From assembly GCA_963704475.1 (NCBI GenBank), contig OY969900.1:372001-436000 (forward strand): DNA of 64,000 nt, in the 5' to 3' direction. Each line of letters opens with the position of its first letter. The first letter of the stretch is position 1. Under the pieces are notes generated by a model, which worked only from the letters and a program-made list of their open reading frames with translations, was not told where the DNA came from and did not search any database. Below, in pieces: positions 8,712 through 18,004 of this stretch. The stretch is from UBA9655 sp963704475 (GTDB taxonomy: Bacteria; Pseudomonadota; Alphaproteobacteria; UBA9655). A program made the position numbers and the translations under genes.

Positions 8712-9353
8712 CTTTTTCTTTATAGGCTTGGAATGCACGAAATTCTCTGTGTTTTTTTGAGTTTCTAGAACCTTTTGTTCTAACAATTGGGCTTCTAGCT
8801 CTCTCCTCCGTTCTAAAGTATGAATGCCAGTTTCATAGACCCCCCGTGTGTATTCATTCATAAAAAACACTGATATAGAGGGAATTTGCAAAAGGAAAAG
8901 CCAGAGGCCCATCAATGCTCCTGCAAACCCAGCTGAAAGGGTAAGTGCAAAGAAGGGTCTACTCCACCTCAGGGCATATTGAGATTCAATTTTTTGGCAA
9001 AATTCCAGGGTTTTATTAATAGTTGTATTAAGGTGGTTAACATCACCCTCAGCTCGTTTCATAAGAGGAGACAGAATTTTTGATATATCAGCTTGGTAAG
9101 ATTGAACTATCTTTTGAAAGTGCTTATCCAGTTGGTTTTGAATGTTCTTTTCAAGACCATCCTTAATTTCCTTGGCGCAATGCGCTTCAATTGTGGAAAT
9201 GCGATTCGCAACATCTGTCATATTTTTCTGGTGAAGCTGTTCTAGAGATTTCTTAAGGTCTGATTTGATGATGTCCAATGAAATCTCTTTTAAAGCTTCT
9301 TTCTCAAGACCTGAGAAATCTTGCAAATCCTTGGACTCTAAATTTGAAAGCAT
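8703..9353 (-). CDS. Hypothetical coiled-coil membrane protein
   Basis: 216 aa from the ATG at 9353, which is preceded by AAAGAGGAACTT (good ribosome site); an upstream ATG at 9416 lacks this. A long helical/coiled-coil region (residues about 10-130) is followed by one hydrophobic segment (PFFALTLSAGFAGALMGLWL) and a basic tail ending KPIKKKSK. Its end overlaps traA by 9 bases on the opposite strand. Topology resembles membrane-anchored mobilisation accessory proteins, but no family is recognised. It is probably the last gene of the conjugative element. Confidence 0.55.
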   Translation of the reverse strand: MLSNLESKDLQDFSGLEKEALKEISLDIIKSDLKKSLEQLHQKNMTDVANRISTIEAHCAKEIKDGLEKNIQNQLDKHFQKIVQSYQADISKILSPLMKRAEGDVNHLNTTINKTLEFCQKIESQYALRWSRPFFALTLSAGFAGALMGLWLFLLQIPSISVFFMNEYTRGVYETGIHTLERRRELEAQLLEQKVLETQKNTENFVHSKPIKKKSK

Positions 9354-9575
9354 AAGTTCCTCTTTAATGAAGATATTTAAAATCATACTCTTATTTTTTC
9401 TTACATACAAAGGCATTAATGATGATTTGTAAGCTCCTAAAGGGGCATATAGCTGAATTGGGTTTTCCTTTGTCTAATTTTTTTTACAAGATCATGGTTT
9501 ACTTTTTAAAGCATCACGACCAATGTTATTAGGCGCTTTTGCCATTGTTGCCTTTCAAAGAGGAATTTTATATTT

Positions 9576-10412
9576 ATGCCTGAGCTTCCTGAAGTTGAAG
9601 TTACCTGCCAAGCCTTAAAAGCTGTACTTGAAGGATTCTCAATCACTGAGATCCAGCTTAATCGACCGGATTTGCGCTACCCGCTTCCCCCAAATCTTGA
9701 GAACGAGATTTGTTTTTATTCTATTCACTCTGTACAAAGGAGAGCAAAGTATCTTTTAATTGATTTTGAACATGGCAGGACCCTTATTTGGCATTTAGGT
9801 ATGTCAGGCCGTGTGATTGTCGAAACCCCTGAAATTCCTTTCTTGAAGGCAAGTCCTCATGATCATGTTATTTTTAGGACTTCAAATAATCACAAGATTA
9901 CCTACCGCGACCCCCGACGTTTTGGGTTTTTACAACTTACCCCGACAAACCAATTAGCTAGCGTAAATCCTTTTAATACACTAGGACCTGAACCACTCAA
10001 TAATCCAGAGTTAAATGTTTTGATATTTCATGATCGGATGAAAAAGTATACTAAGCCTATAAAAAACGCTCTTCTTGATCAAAAAGTCATTGCAGGAATT
10101 GGCAACATTTACGCTTCTGAAGCCTTGTGGCAGGCTAGAATTTCCCCCTTACGGGCAGCAAATTCACTTACACAAGCCGAATCCGCCCTTTTATTAAATG
10201 AACTCCAAGATGTGTTAAAACGTGCCATTGCTGCTGGAGGATCGACATTACGTGATTACGTTCGCCCTAATGGAGAAGTCGGGTACTTTCAATATATCTT
10301 TAAAGTTTACGATCGAGAAAATAAGCTATGTGAACATTGTGAGGTTACAAATCTTAGCAAAATAATCCAGTGCGGAAGGGCGACATATTATTGCAAAAAA
10401 TGCCAAAGATAG
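9576..10412 (+). CDS. mutM: Formamidopyrimidine-DNA glycosylase
   Basis: 278 aa, normal length. Begins PELPEVEV with the catalytic N-terminal Pro and Glu, has the KYLLIDF and WHLGMSGR segments, IGNIYASEALW (helix-two-turn-helix) and a C-terminal zinc finger CEHC...CKKC. Removes 8-oxoguanine and related oxidised purines and cuts the abasic site. First core gene right of the conjugative element, and functionally in keeping with the oxidative/light-stress genes that follow. Confidence 0.95.
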   Translation: MPELPEVEVTCQALKAVLEGFSITEIQLNRPDLRYPLPPNLENEICFYSIHSVQRRAKYLLIDFEHGRTLIWHLGMSGRVIVETPEIPFLKASPHDHVIFRTSNNHKITYRDPRRFGFLQLTPTNQLASVNPFNTLGPEPLNNPELNVLIFHDRMKKYTKPIKNALLDQKVIAGIGNIYASEALWQARISPLRAANSLTQAESALLLNELQDVLKRAIAAGGSTLRDYVRPNGEVGYFQYIFKVYDRENKLCEHCEVTNLSKIIQCGRATYYCKKCQR

Positions 10413-10900
10413 AATATCTTTACTAATATTTCGGTGCGGCTCGGATATTTCTGCAAGACGAAAAATATGAACAGGTGTGATTTAGGTAGATAAAAATATC
10501 GAAGAGGTGTTCATTCATCAAGCGACTGAACATTAGGATCTCCATATATGCCAGTTGAGAATAAATAACCACGCCATTTTATAGATTTTAGATTTTGATA
10601 CCCTCAGCATAATATTTGAAAACTATATGCTCTTTTTCAACGCGTGGAATGTTGATAAAGAGGTGAGTTATCTCTTTAAGCTCATCTTTGTTTAGAGAAG
10701 TTTTTTCCATTAAATCTTATAAAGGTGATATCTGAAGGATATCGTTTTGTTACATAAAATGTTGATAAGAGATACCTCGTATACTGATAAAACAACTTCC
10801 TTACATACTCTCCCAAAAATTAATATATTTAACCATAATCCTTAAAATTTCTGCAAAGCAGAAAAAATAATAGAAGTAACCTCAACTTTAAGCTTTGCCA
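10413..10900. other. Gene-poor stretch with a possible coding remnant
   Basis: AT-rich region with no full gene. On the minus strand a 40-codon frame (10588-10710, ATG at 10710) reads NKDELKEITHLFINIPRVEKEH and stops; one frame over, KWRGYLFSTGIYGDPNVQSL continues upstream of a stop near 10520. This pattern fits a frameshifted gene fragment. No family recognised. Confidence 0.25.
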
Positions 10901-11413
10901 TTATTCTGAATTTTTTGTAACTAAATATAAAGAAACAAATGTTGCAGTAAGGGTAAAATGAATACCAATGAGCCATACGAGATCTTGAAATTCATATAAT
11001 TCAATATTAAAGAAAATCGTCAAAAGATGGATTGAAGATATAATTACAATATAAATTAATATATCTACTTTTATTTTTCTTAATCCTAATTCCTCATATT
11101 GTATCAAAAAATCTTTCTTTTGTAAATTATCTTTTTCTAAAAAAAGAGATTTATAACCTTGTAATATAATGATAACGATAAGATTAGCTATAAGAGCCAA
11201 ATCAATTAGAGAGAATATATTTAAGGTTAGGTTAACCTCGCCTCCTTGTAAAGATGAGAATATAAGGTGGTAAAACTTTTGGAAAAAATTGATAATAAAA
11301 AGAACCAGAGTTAGCATAAGACCTAAATAAATTGTTAAAAGGAACCATCTGCTTGCTAAAAGCAGCTTGCCAATAAAAAATAATAAGTTGTTCCTGATAT
11401 GATAATCTCTCAA
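10901..11413 (-). CDS. UPF0114 family membrane protein
   Basis: 170 aa, about the family length. Motifs LASRWFLLTIYLGLML near the N-terminus, FSLIDLALIANLIVIIILQGY and DLVWLIGIHFTLTATFVSLYLV match the UPF0114 (YqhA-like) family of small inner-membrane proteins with three to four transmembrane helices. Function in the family is unknown. Stands alone between two long intergenic stretches. Confidence 0.75.
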   Translation of the reverse strand: MRDYHIRNNLLFFIGKLLLASRWFLLTIYLGLMLTLVLFIINFFQKFYHLIFSSLQGGEVNLTLNIFSLIDLALIANLIVIIILQGYKSLFLEKDNLQKKDFLIQYEELGLRKIKVDILIYIVIISSIHLLTIFFNIELYEFQDLVWLIGIHFTLTATFVSLYLVTKNSE

Positions 11414-11888
11414 GTAACTCTCCCTGTCTATCTACACACAAAAGAATCTTAATTTTAAAAGGTAAAAAAAAAGATAATTTTTGTGAGCTTATTCGGTTAA
11501 CTTTTTATGTTTTTTGATATCTAATTTTTTTAAGATGAATTTTTCAAATCTCAATTTGGGTAAACAATGATTTGTGCATAGCTTAGAGAAATCTCTCCCT
11601 CAATTTCGAAAATTTTTTAAAGGCCTACTTAGGCTATAAATCGCCAGCTCTCAAGGTCCTTACCTAAGAGCAGGAATCTCCCTCAAAAGAGTATCTCTTA
11701 GATTGAATTACCACCTCATCTTCAGAATAACTTCTCACTCACTTTTGGTTCATAAAACGGAAACTAGGCAAGAGAATTCTGTAAATCTTATTAGAAATTC
11801 TTCTTAAGAGCATTAAAATTATTAATTTTTCTTATTATCAGGAAAATCTTAGAATGTGATTCAACAAAATGTGTAAGAAGGTCCTGTT
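11414..11888. other. Intergenic stretch with nothing recognised
   Basis: 475 bases, AT-rich, no plausible ORF with a ribosome site, no tRNA and no strong inverted repeat. It separates the UPF0114 gene and the divergent sbtA-like gene and must carry both promoters. Confidence 0.4.
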
Positions 11889-12860
11889 ATGATTATTTTT
11901 TCTCTATTCATAGAAAATGTTCTATCTCCTGTTATCTTGTTCTTTTTGCTGGGGTTATTAGCCGGCTTTATTAAGTCAGATCTTATTGTTCCGGATAGTA
12001 TCAGTCGATATCTTTCTCTTTATTTAATGATGGCAATCGGTTTTAAGGGGGGCGTTGCCCTCGCTGAAATACGCTTTTTTAACTTACAAATTATTTTCAC
12101 ACTTTTGACGGGATTAGGAATTGGTTTTTTCCAACCCTTTGTTGGTTATGTGATGTTGAAACTTACCACCAGATTGGACCGTGAAACTGCTGCTGCGGTT
12201 GCTGCCCATTACGGATCTATAAGTGTGGTTACATTTTTAGCAGCTGCAAATTTTTTACAAGGCAATCAGGTTTTCTATGGAGGCTACATCGTTGCTGTAT
12301 TAGCTTTAATGGAAGCTCCAGCTATTTTATCCGGGCTATTCATTGCAAGCCAAGGATCAATAAAAAATTTTAAAAACTCAAACAACCTAAGAGATATCTT
12401 TACGAATGGAAGTCTTTTACTTCTTCTGGGTTCTTTTCTGATTGGTCTGTTAAGTGGGAGAGGAGGGCTAGAAAAAATGGAAGGTTTTCTTGAAACTCCT
12501 TTTCAAGGAATTTTAGCTTTCTTTCTTTTAGATATGGGGCTCATGATATCTAAGCAACGGCATCATCTAAAAGCTTTTACATTCGGCCTATTCCTCTTTG
12601 GGGTTTATATGCCTTTAATAGGAGGAATGGTGGGCGTCTTTGCAAGTAAAATTTTGGGTTTAGATGCTGGGACAGGAACTCTATTTGCTGTTCTTTGTGC
12701 GAGTGCATCCTATATTGCCGTTCCGGCAGCCATGCGGGTTGCATTACCCCAGGCGAAAGCCGCCATCTATCTTCCTATGTCTCTTGCAATTACTTTCCCT
12801 TTCAATATCACTCTCGGTGTTCCTCTGTATTTTATAATATGTAGATATATTTTGGGTTAA
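11889..12860 (+). CDS. SbtA-like sodium-dependent bicarbonate transporter
   Basis: 323 aa, about ten hydrophobic segments. Motifs such as PVILFFLLGLLAG, LYLMMAIGFKGG and AAHYGSISVVTF match the Sbt_1 family (PF05982), whose cyanobacterial members import bicarbonate with sodium. The SbtB-type PII partner is not seen nearby. AAGG lies seven bases before the ATG. The DUF6671 gene follows 17 bases downstream, so they are likely cotranscribed. The substrate in this organism is inference. Confidence 0.8.
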   Translation: MIIFSLFIENVLSPVILFFLLGLLAGFIKSDLIVPDSISRYLSLYLMMAIGFKGGVALAEIRFFNLQIIFTLLTGLGIGFFQPFVGYVMLKLTTRLDRETAAAVAAHYGSISVVTFLAAANFLQGNQVFYGGYIVAVLALMEAPAILSGLFIASQGSIKNFKNSNNLRDIFTNGSLLLLLGSFLIGLLSGRGGLEKMEGFLETPFQGILAFFLLDMGLMISKQRHHLKAFTFGLFLFGVYMPLIGGMVGVFASKILGLDAGTGTLFAVLCASASYIAVPAAMRVALPQAKAAIYLPMSLAITFPFNITLGVPLYFIICRYILG

Positions 12861-12877
12861 ATATATGGAAAGCTAGC

Positions 12878-13714
12878 ATGATTTATAAAGATAAGCGCTG
12901 TGCTCTTACGACAATTCATAACAAGTCTTTGGCTATTTCTGAGCCTTTTTCAAGAATTTTAGGCCTTCAAATTGTCGAATGTAATGAAAATACAGACCAG
13001 CTAGGAACTTTCTCTGGAGAAGTGGAACGAACAGGAACGATATTTGAAGTCTTAAGAAAAAAATGTGAATTGGGGATGGAGGCTAGTGGTTTAAGCCTCG
13101 GTATAGCAAATGAGGGAAGTTTTGGACCTCATCCTTCTCTTTTTTTTCTTCCCTGCGATCATGAAGAGCTAATCTTTATAGATAAAGAAAAAGATTTTTA
13201 CCTTAGCGAAAATGTTTTAAGCCTGGAAACAAATTACAAATTTAAAGATATTTGCTATGAGAATGAATTTCTAGAATTTGCGAACGCAATAAAATTTCCA
13301 TCTCATGGCATAATAGTCCGCCCTTCTGATTGGGAAGATAAATCTATAATTTTCAAAGGCATTCAATCAATTGAAGCGTTTAAAGAAGCCTTTTACATCT
13401 GTAAGGGCACTTCATCGAGTAAGATGGTCAGAGTCGAATCAGATATGCGTGCTCACATGAATCCAACCCGTATGACGGTTATTGGTCAATTAGCAGAAAA
13501 GTTAGCTCAGCGCCTCTCTACCCTTTGTCCTAAGTGCAAACTTCCAGGATGGGGGCTTGTGGATGTACTGAAAGGCCTGGAGTGTGCTGAATGTGAATCC
13601 CCAACGGAAAAAATAAAAGAGGAGATTTTTGGATGCGTAAAGTGTGATTTTGAGCAATCTTTTAGAAAAGGTCTTAACACTGGTCTAGAAAATTGTGCTT
13701 TTTGCAACCCATAA
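12878..13714 (+). CDS. DUF6671 family protein with C-terminal zinc ribbons
   Basis: 278 aa. TDQLGTFSGEVERTGT and ANEGSFGPHP are hallmarks of the DUF6671 family. The C-terminal 80 residues carry four CxxC pairs (CPKC, CAEC, CVKC, CAFC), enough for two zinc ribbons. Function unknown. Close downstream of the SbtA-like transporter, apparently the same operon. Confidence 0.75.
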   Translation: MIYKDKRCALTTIHNKSLAISEPFSRILGLQIVECNENTDQLGTFSGEVERTGTIFEVLRKKCELGMEASGLSLGIANEGSFGPHPSLFFLPCDHEELIFIDKEKDFYLSENVLSLETNYKFKDICYENEFLEFANAIKFPSHGIIVRPSDWEDKSIIFKGIQSIEAFKEAFYICKGTSSSKMVRVESDMRAHMNPTRMTVIGQLAEKLAQRLSTLCPKCKLPGWGLVDVLKGLECAECESPTEKIKEEIFGCVKCDFEQSFRKGLNTGLENCAFCNP

Positions 13715-13809
13715 CCTATCCGCTATTCATAGGGGATAACCTAAAAAAATAAAAGCTATATTTTTAAATTTGTAATAAAAAATATTAACAGTTTTGTGAG
13801 GAATAAAAA

Positions 13810-15234
13810 ATGCCTTCTTCCATAGTCTGGTTTCGTCAAGATTTACGTATTTCTGACAACCCTAGTTTATATGAAGCTTCCCAGCACGGTGAGATAATTC
13901 CTATTTATATTTTAGATGATGTGAATTCATCCTCTTTTAAAATGGGGGGAGCGAGCCGATGGTGGTTGCATAACTCTTTGAAGAAACTTAACGCAACATT
14001 GAATAATAAATTAAACGTTTATCAAGGCGATTCAAAAGAGATTATTATTAAACTTCTCCAGGAACTTAATATCAGCTCCGTGTATTGGAACCGGTGCTAT
14101 GAACCTTGGCGTATTCGTGTCGATTCAGAAATAAAAGCTAACCTTAAAAACATGGGCGTAGAGTGCAAGAGTTTTAACGCTTCTTTGCTATGGGAACCCA
14201 TGAATATCCTTAAAAACGATAACACTCCTTATAAAGTGTTCACTCCCTTTTACCAAAAGGGATGCATGAAGGCTAAGAGTCCACGCCAACCCTTGCCAAA
14301 ACCTCAAAAACTAAATCTTATAAAAGATGCTAAAAATTCTATAGAAATCGATGACTTAAAACTTTTGGATTCAATTCCCTGGTATGTATCCATGAAACCT
14401 TACTGGGATATTGGAGAAGAAGGCGCACGCGCCAGATTAAATGAATTTTTAGAAAAAGGCTTGAGAAACTATAAGGAAGGGCGCAATTATCCCGCCAAAG
14501 AACATGTGTCGCGCTTATCGCCTTATTTACACTTCGGAGAAATATCTCCTCACCAAGTTTGGTTTGCTGTACAAGACCACTGTGTGGATGAGCCTATGAG
14601 CCTTGGAGATGCTGCCTGTTTTTTTAGTGAACTTGGATGGCGTGAATTTTCTTATTACTTGCTTTACCATTTTTCAGATTTGCCTCAAAAAAACTTTCAA
14701 AACAAATTTAATCATTTCCCATGGTTAACCGATTCAGAAGCATTAAAAGCCTGGCAAACAGGGAAAACAGGCTACCCTATTGTTGACGCTGGCATGAGAG
14801 AGTTGTGGCAAACAGGGTATATGCACAATCGAGTGCGAATGATAGTTGGTTCTTTCTTGGTAAAAAATCTCCTTATTCATTGGCATCATGGTGAGGAGTG
14901 GTTTTGGGATTGTCTGGTTGATGCCGATCTTGCAAATAATAGTGCGAGTTGGCAATGGATAGCAGGGTCAGGTGCCGATGCCGCACCCTACTTCAGAATA
15001 TTTAATCCCATCACGCAAGGGGAAAAATTTGATCCAGAAGGGGATTACACGCGGAAGTTCATTCCAGAGCTTTCCCATTTGCCGAATAGATATCTTTTTC
15101 AACCTTGGGAAGCTCCGGAATCTATTTTAAAAGAGGCCGGAGTAGAATTAGGTACGACCTATCCTAGACCAATTATTGATCTCGCATTTTCAAGAAAAAG
15201 AGCTCTTGAAGCTTTCAAGTCTTTACCTAAATAA
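13810..15234 (+). CDS. phrB: Deoxyribodipyrimidine photolyase (class I CPD type)
   Basis: 474 aa, normal length. N-terminal antenna domain begins IVWFRQDLRISDNPSL; C-terminal FAD domain has HNRVRMIVGSFLVKNLL, DADLANNSASWQWIAGSGAD and FNPITQGEKFDPEGDY, all typical of class I. Uses blue light and FADH- to split cyclobutane pyrimidine dimers. GTGAGGAATAAAAA precedes the ATG. Its stop codon lies in the target duplication of the first IS copy, which inserted just beyond the gene and left it intact. A diverged paralogue lies at 23437-24834. Confidence 0.93.
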   Translation: MPSSIVWFRQDLRISDNPSLYEASQHGEIIPIYILDDVNSSSFKMGGASRWWLHNSLKKLNATLNNKLNVYQGDSKEIIIKLLQELNISSVYWNRCYEPWRIRVDSEIKANLKNMGVECKSFNASLLWEPMNILKNDNTPYKVFTPFYQKGCMKAKSPRQPLPKPQKLNLIKDAKNSIEIDDLKLLDSIPWYVSMKPYWDIGEEGARARLNEFLEKGLRNYKEGRNYPAKEHVSRLSPYLHFGEISPHQVWFAVQDHCVDEPMSLGDAACFFSELGWREFSYYLLYHFSDLPQKNFQNKFNHFPWLTDSEALKAWQTGKTGYPIVDAGMRELWQTGYMHNRVRMIVGSFLVKNLLIHWHHGEEWFWDCLVDADLANNSASWQWIAGSGADAAPYFRIFNPITQGEKFDPEGDYTRKFIPELSHLPNRYLFQPWEAPESILKEAGVELGTTYPRPIIDLAFSRKRALEAFKSLPK

Positions 15235-15239
15235 CATAA

Positions 15240-16296
15240 CCTGGGTATGCGGTTGACTCCACAAGCGAGACACCCTATGCAGCTGTATCCACTAAGCCTC
15301 AACTGCCGTTAGTAGTTTAGCTGGAATTGGGTCTATTTCAAGCGCTTGTTGGATTAACCTATAAAACAGTTTTCCTCTCGAGTTAGATGTCCTTCGATTA
15401 AACCTAAAGGTAAATTCATCCAAGTAATATGGCAAATTTTTGTGATTAATTGCACCGTGAAGCGTGCCCATTAGCCATCGTTTAAGTAATGCAGCAACAA
15501 GATGGGCTTGCTCGATTAGATCCTCATTCTTCACGTTGCGATTAACTATCTGCAAATGCGTGTATCCAAGCTTACTTAATCCGCTATATCCAGCCCAGCC
15601 ATCGGTTCGTATTGTGCTACCCATCTCAACCATCTGCTGAACGGTATTGTCTAACACCGCACCGGAGGCATTACTGATGGGAGCCATTCTAATGCGTCCA
15701 ATGCCCCATTGGGTCTCTTCCGCTGCTATTAAAACCAATGTTTTTCCCGTCGCTCCACGCCCTTTTTTGCCTGGTTGCTCGCTGCCAATCATCGTTTCAT
15801 TTATTTCAATGGTGCCGCTCAATTTATCGCGCCCAGGCCTCACCATAGCTCGACGTAGTTTATGTAACCATTCCCATGCCGTATGGTAGCTGCCCAATCC
15901 AAGTGATTGTTGCAGACCACTGGCGCTCACGCCATTCTTTTGGCTCACAACATACCAAATGGCCTGGAACCACAATCGAAGAGGCTTATGTGTGTCTTGG
16001 AAAAGTGTATCGACAATCACTGATCCTTCGTATTTACAGGACTGACAACGATAGAGTCCTCGGCCTAATTTTAAGGCGCCTCTCGCGGAGCAACGCAAGC
16101 ACTGATATCCATGGGGCCAGCGAATCATTGCCAAATAATCCAAACAGGCTTCCTCATCTGGAAACATGTTCATGAGTTCAACCGCATCTTCAGGGTAAGT
16201 TTTCATATCATGAAAAAACTACAAATAATGCCAAGTGGAGTCAACTGCAAAATTTTGTCAGTTTAGGCTGTTTGTGGAGTCAACCGCATACCCAGG
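15240..16296 (-). mobile_element. IS1595-family element, copy 1
   Basis: 1057 bp. Terminal inverted repeats of about 25 bp begin cctgggtatgcggttgactc at both ends, flanked by perfect 8-bp target duplications TAACATAA (15232-15239 and 16297-16304). One transposase gene on the minus strand. About 45 bp inside the right end lies another copy of the end motif (gtggagtcaactgca), a possible second transposase-binding site. Confidence 0.95.
15292..16206 (-). CDS. IS1595-family (ISXO2-like) transposase, copy 1
   Basis: 304 aa. N-terminal zinc ribbon (CLRC...CQSC, residues 36-57), then a DDE-like catalytic core with GTIEINETMIGS (131-142), TIRTDGWAGY (198-207) and KRWLMGTLHGAI, and the C-terminal YLDEFTFRFNRR signature of the family. 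The first catalytic position, normally Asp in E-V-D-E-T, reads Asn136 here. The same protein is encoded by the other three copies. Confidence 0.93.
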   Translation of the reverse strand: MKTYPEDAVELMNMFPDEEACLDYLAMIRWPHGYQCLRCSARGALKLGRGLYRCQSCKYEGSVIVDTLFQDTHKPLRLWFQAIWYVVSQKNGVSASGLQQSLGLGSYHTAWEWLHKLRRAMVRPGRDKLSGTIEINETMIGSEQPGKKGRGATGKTLVLIAAEETQWGIGRIRMAPISNASGAVLDNTVQQMVEMGSTIRTDGWAGYSGLSKLGYTHLQIVNRNVKNEDLIEQAHLVAALLKRWLMGTLHGAINHKNLPYYLDEFTFRFNRRTSNSRGKLFYRLIQQALEIDPIPAKLLTAVEA

Positions 16297-16377
16297 TAAC
16301 ATAATTAATAGCTTATGCATTCTCAAATGACTTTCTTAGTAAATTAATTGGGCTATAAAAATTGCAGCGAGAAATAG

Positions 16378-17235
16378 TTATATTTTTTTGTTCTCAAGGC
16401 TGTGCATAATATGTTCGGCTAGCATTTCTCCCGCCTTAGATAAATTCTCGCATTTCATAAGCGCAATTTCAGCATCAGCAAGTTCCGGCAGCTTGATTTC
16501 TGTAAGGATAGGATGAATGCCAGTTGGTAACATATTAGCCGGCAACACTGTGATACCGAAGCCGGCTTTGACGGCAGCAATAGTTCCTGCGAGGCTGGGA
16601 CTTGTATAGCTGATGTACCATTGCTTTCGCACGCGGTCGAGGGCGGCCAAGGCACGTGCCCGGTAAATACAAGGTTGTGGCGAAAGAACTAAAGATAAAG
16701 GTTTTTCTGGCCGATAATAATCTGCTGCTGCCCACACGAGTGGTTCTCGCCATACCTTACTTCCTCCTTTTACCCTTTGAGGATCTCTCTTTACAAGGAT
16801 CATGTCAAAATTGCCTTGCTGAAACCCTTCCAGAAGATTAAGCGTTAAATCACAAGCGACATTTAATTGTACTTGGGGATGATTCTTTCTAAATTTTGCT
16901 AAAACATCAGGTAAGTAATGAGAAGCAAAATCTTCTGGTGTACCTAAACGTATCTCTCCCGTGATTTCCGGTTCTTTGATACGACTATAAACCTCTCTTT
17001 GCAGTTGAATAATCTGTGTTGCATAGCCTAAAAAAATTTCCCCTTCTTGGGTTAGAGTTATCTTCCGATTGGTTCGATTAAATAACAAACAGCCTAACTC
17101 TTGCTCAAGGTTTTTAATCTGAAGACTAAGAGCAGATTGGGTGCGGCCAACAGATCTTCCCGCTTGACTAAAGCTACAGGTTTCGGCAATGGCTATAAAG
17201 CTCTTGAGGTGTAAAGTATCAATGTTAAAAGGCAT
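16378..17235 (-). CDS. LysR-family transcriptional regulator
   Basis: 285 aa. N-terminal winged helix-turn-helix (LHLKSFIAIAETCSFSQAGR, then RTQSALSLQIKNLEQELG) and a periplasmic-binding-like effector domain (IRLGTPEDFASHYLPDVL, AGFGITVLPANML). Size is normal for the family. Target and ligand cannot be read from sequence. It is surrounded by photolyase, TspO and SDR genes, so control of the light-stress genes is possible but unproven. Confidence 0.88.
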   Translation of the reverse strand: MPFNIDTLHLKSFIAIAETCSFSQAGRSVGRTQSALSLQIKNLEQELGCLLFNRTNRKITLTQEGEIFLGYATQIIQLQREVYSRIKEPEITGEIRLGTPEDFASHYLPDVLAKFRKNHPQVQLNVACDLTLNLLEGFQQGNFDMILVKRDPQRVKGGSKVWREPLVWAAADYYRPEKPLSLVLSPQPCIYRARALAALDRVRKQWYISYTSPSLAGTIAAVKAGFGITVLPANMLPTGIHPILTEIKLPELADAEIALMKCENLSKAGEMLAEHIMHSLENKKI

Positions 17236-17533
17236 TTACTATAAAGGATCCTTATAGATTTTACAAAGAACATTAATTTTACATATACATCTTTTAGCTG
17301 CAAGATAAAAGAAAAATGAAGATCAAAGTGTTTAAGGGATATCTCTAAATATTAATGCAACATCTGAATCAAAAGAGGTACAATTTTAGGTCTAGCAATT
17401 ACCTCTCACGTTTCTTTTAAATCTTAAGTTCTTAGGAATTTAAATTTCAAACAACTCGTCATATACTTATAACGTTCTGCAAAAGCATGAGAGTGAAGTA
17501 CCGCAGCTTTAAAGAGGTCTCCCTGAAATATTT

Positions 17534-18004
17534 TTAGTTGAGGATCCAAATAGCGCCATTTAAATAGGCTGCAAATACTAACCATAGAAAGTATGGGATA
17601 AGCATTATGCTAATTAATTTGAATTTATCTTTGGTAAGATAAATCGTTACAAGAGTGAACCCGGCTATTATGATAATCCAAAGGAAACTTAACCCAATCA
17701 AATGAAAATAAAAGAAGAGCGGCGTCCATAACCAATTCATCAACATCTGCGCAGCATAAAAAAATGTTGCTGTCCTAATAATTGATCGATGACGCTGTTG
17801 CCAGAGCAAATAACCAGCTAAAGCAAGCATTACATATAAGATAGGCCAGATGATAGAAAAAGCTATATTGGGAGGAGTAAAAATGGGTTTATTAAGCAAT
17901 TGGTACCAAGGATTGATGTTTTCTTTGGTAATCAGCCCAAGGTAAAAGCCTATAACCTCAAACATTAAAATCCAACTTGAAATTTGAATTATTTTTTTTC
18001 GCAT
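17534..18004 (-). CDS. tspO: TspO/MBR family protein
   Basis: 156 aa with five hydrophobic helices and the family motifs NPWYQLLNKPIFTPPNIAF, WPILYVMLALAGYLLW, NWLWTPLFF and NGAIWILN. TspO proteins bind tetrapyrroles such as protoporphyrin IX and are tied to photo-oxidative stress and tetrapyrrole export or degradation. It overlaps the end of the upstream epimerase by 16 bases, so the pair forms an operon. Context among photolyases fits a role in photosensitiser handling. Confidence 0.9.
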   Translation of the reverse strand: MRKKIIQISSWILMFEVIGFYLGLITKENINPWYQLLNKPIFTPPNIAFSIIWPILYVMLALAGYLLWQQRHRSIIRTATFFYAAQMLMNWLWTPLFFYFHLIGLSFLWIIIIAGFTLVTIYLTKDKFKLISIMLIPYFLWLVFAAYLNGAIWILN

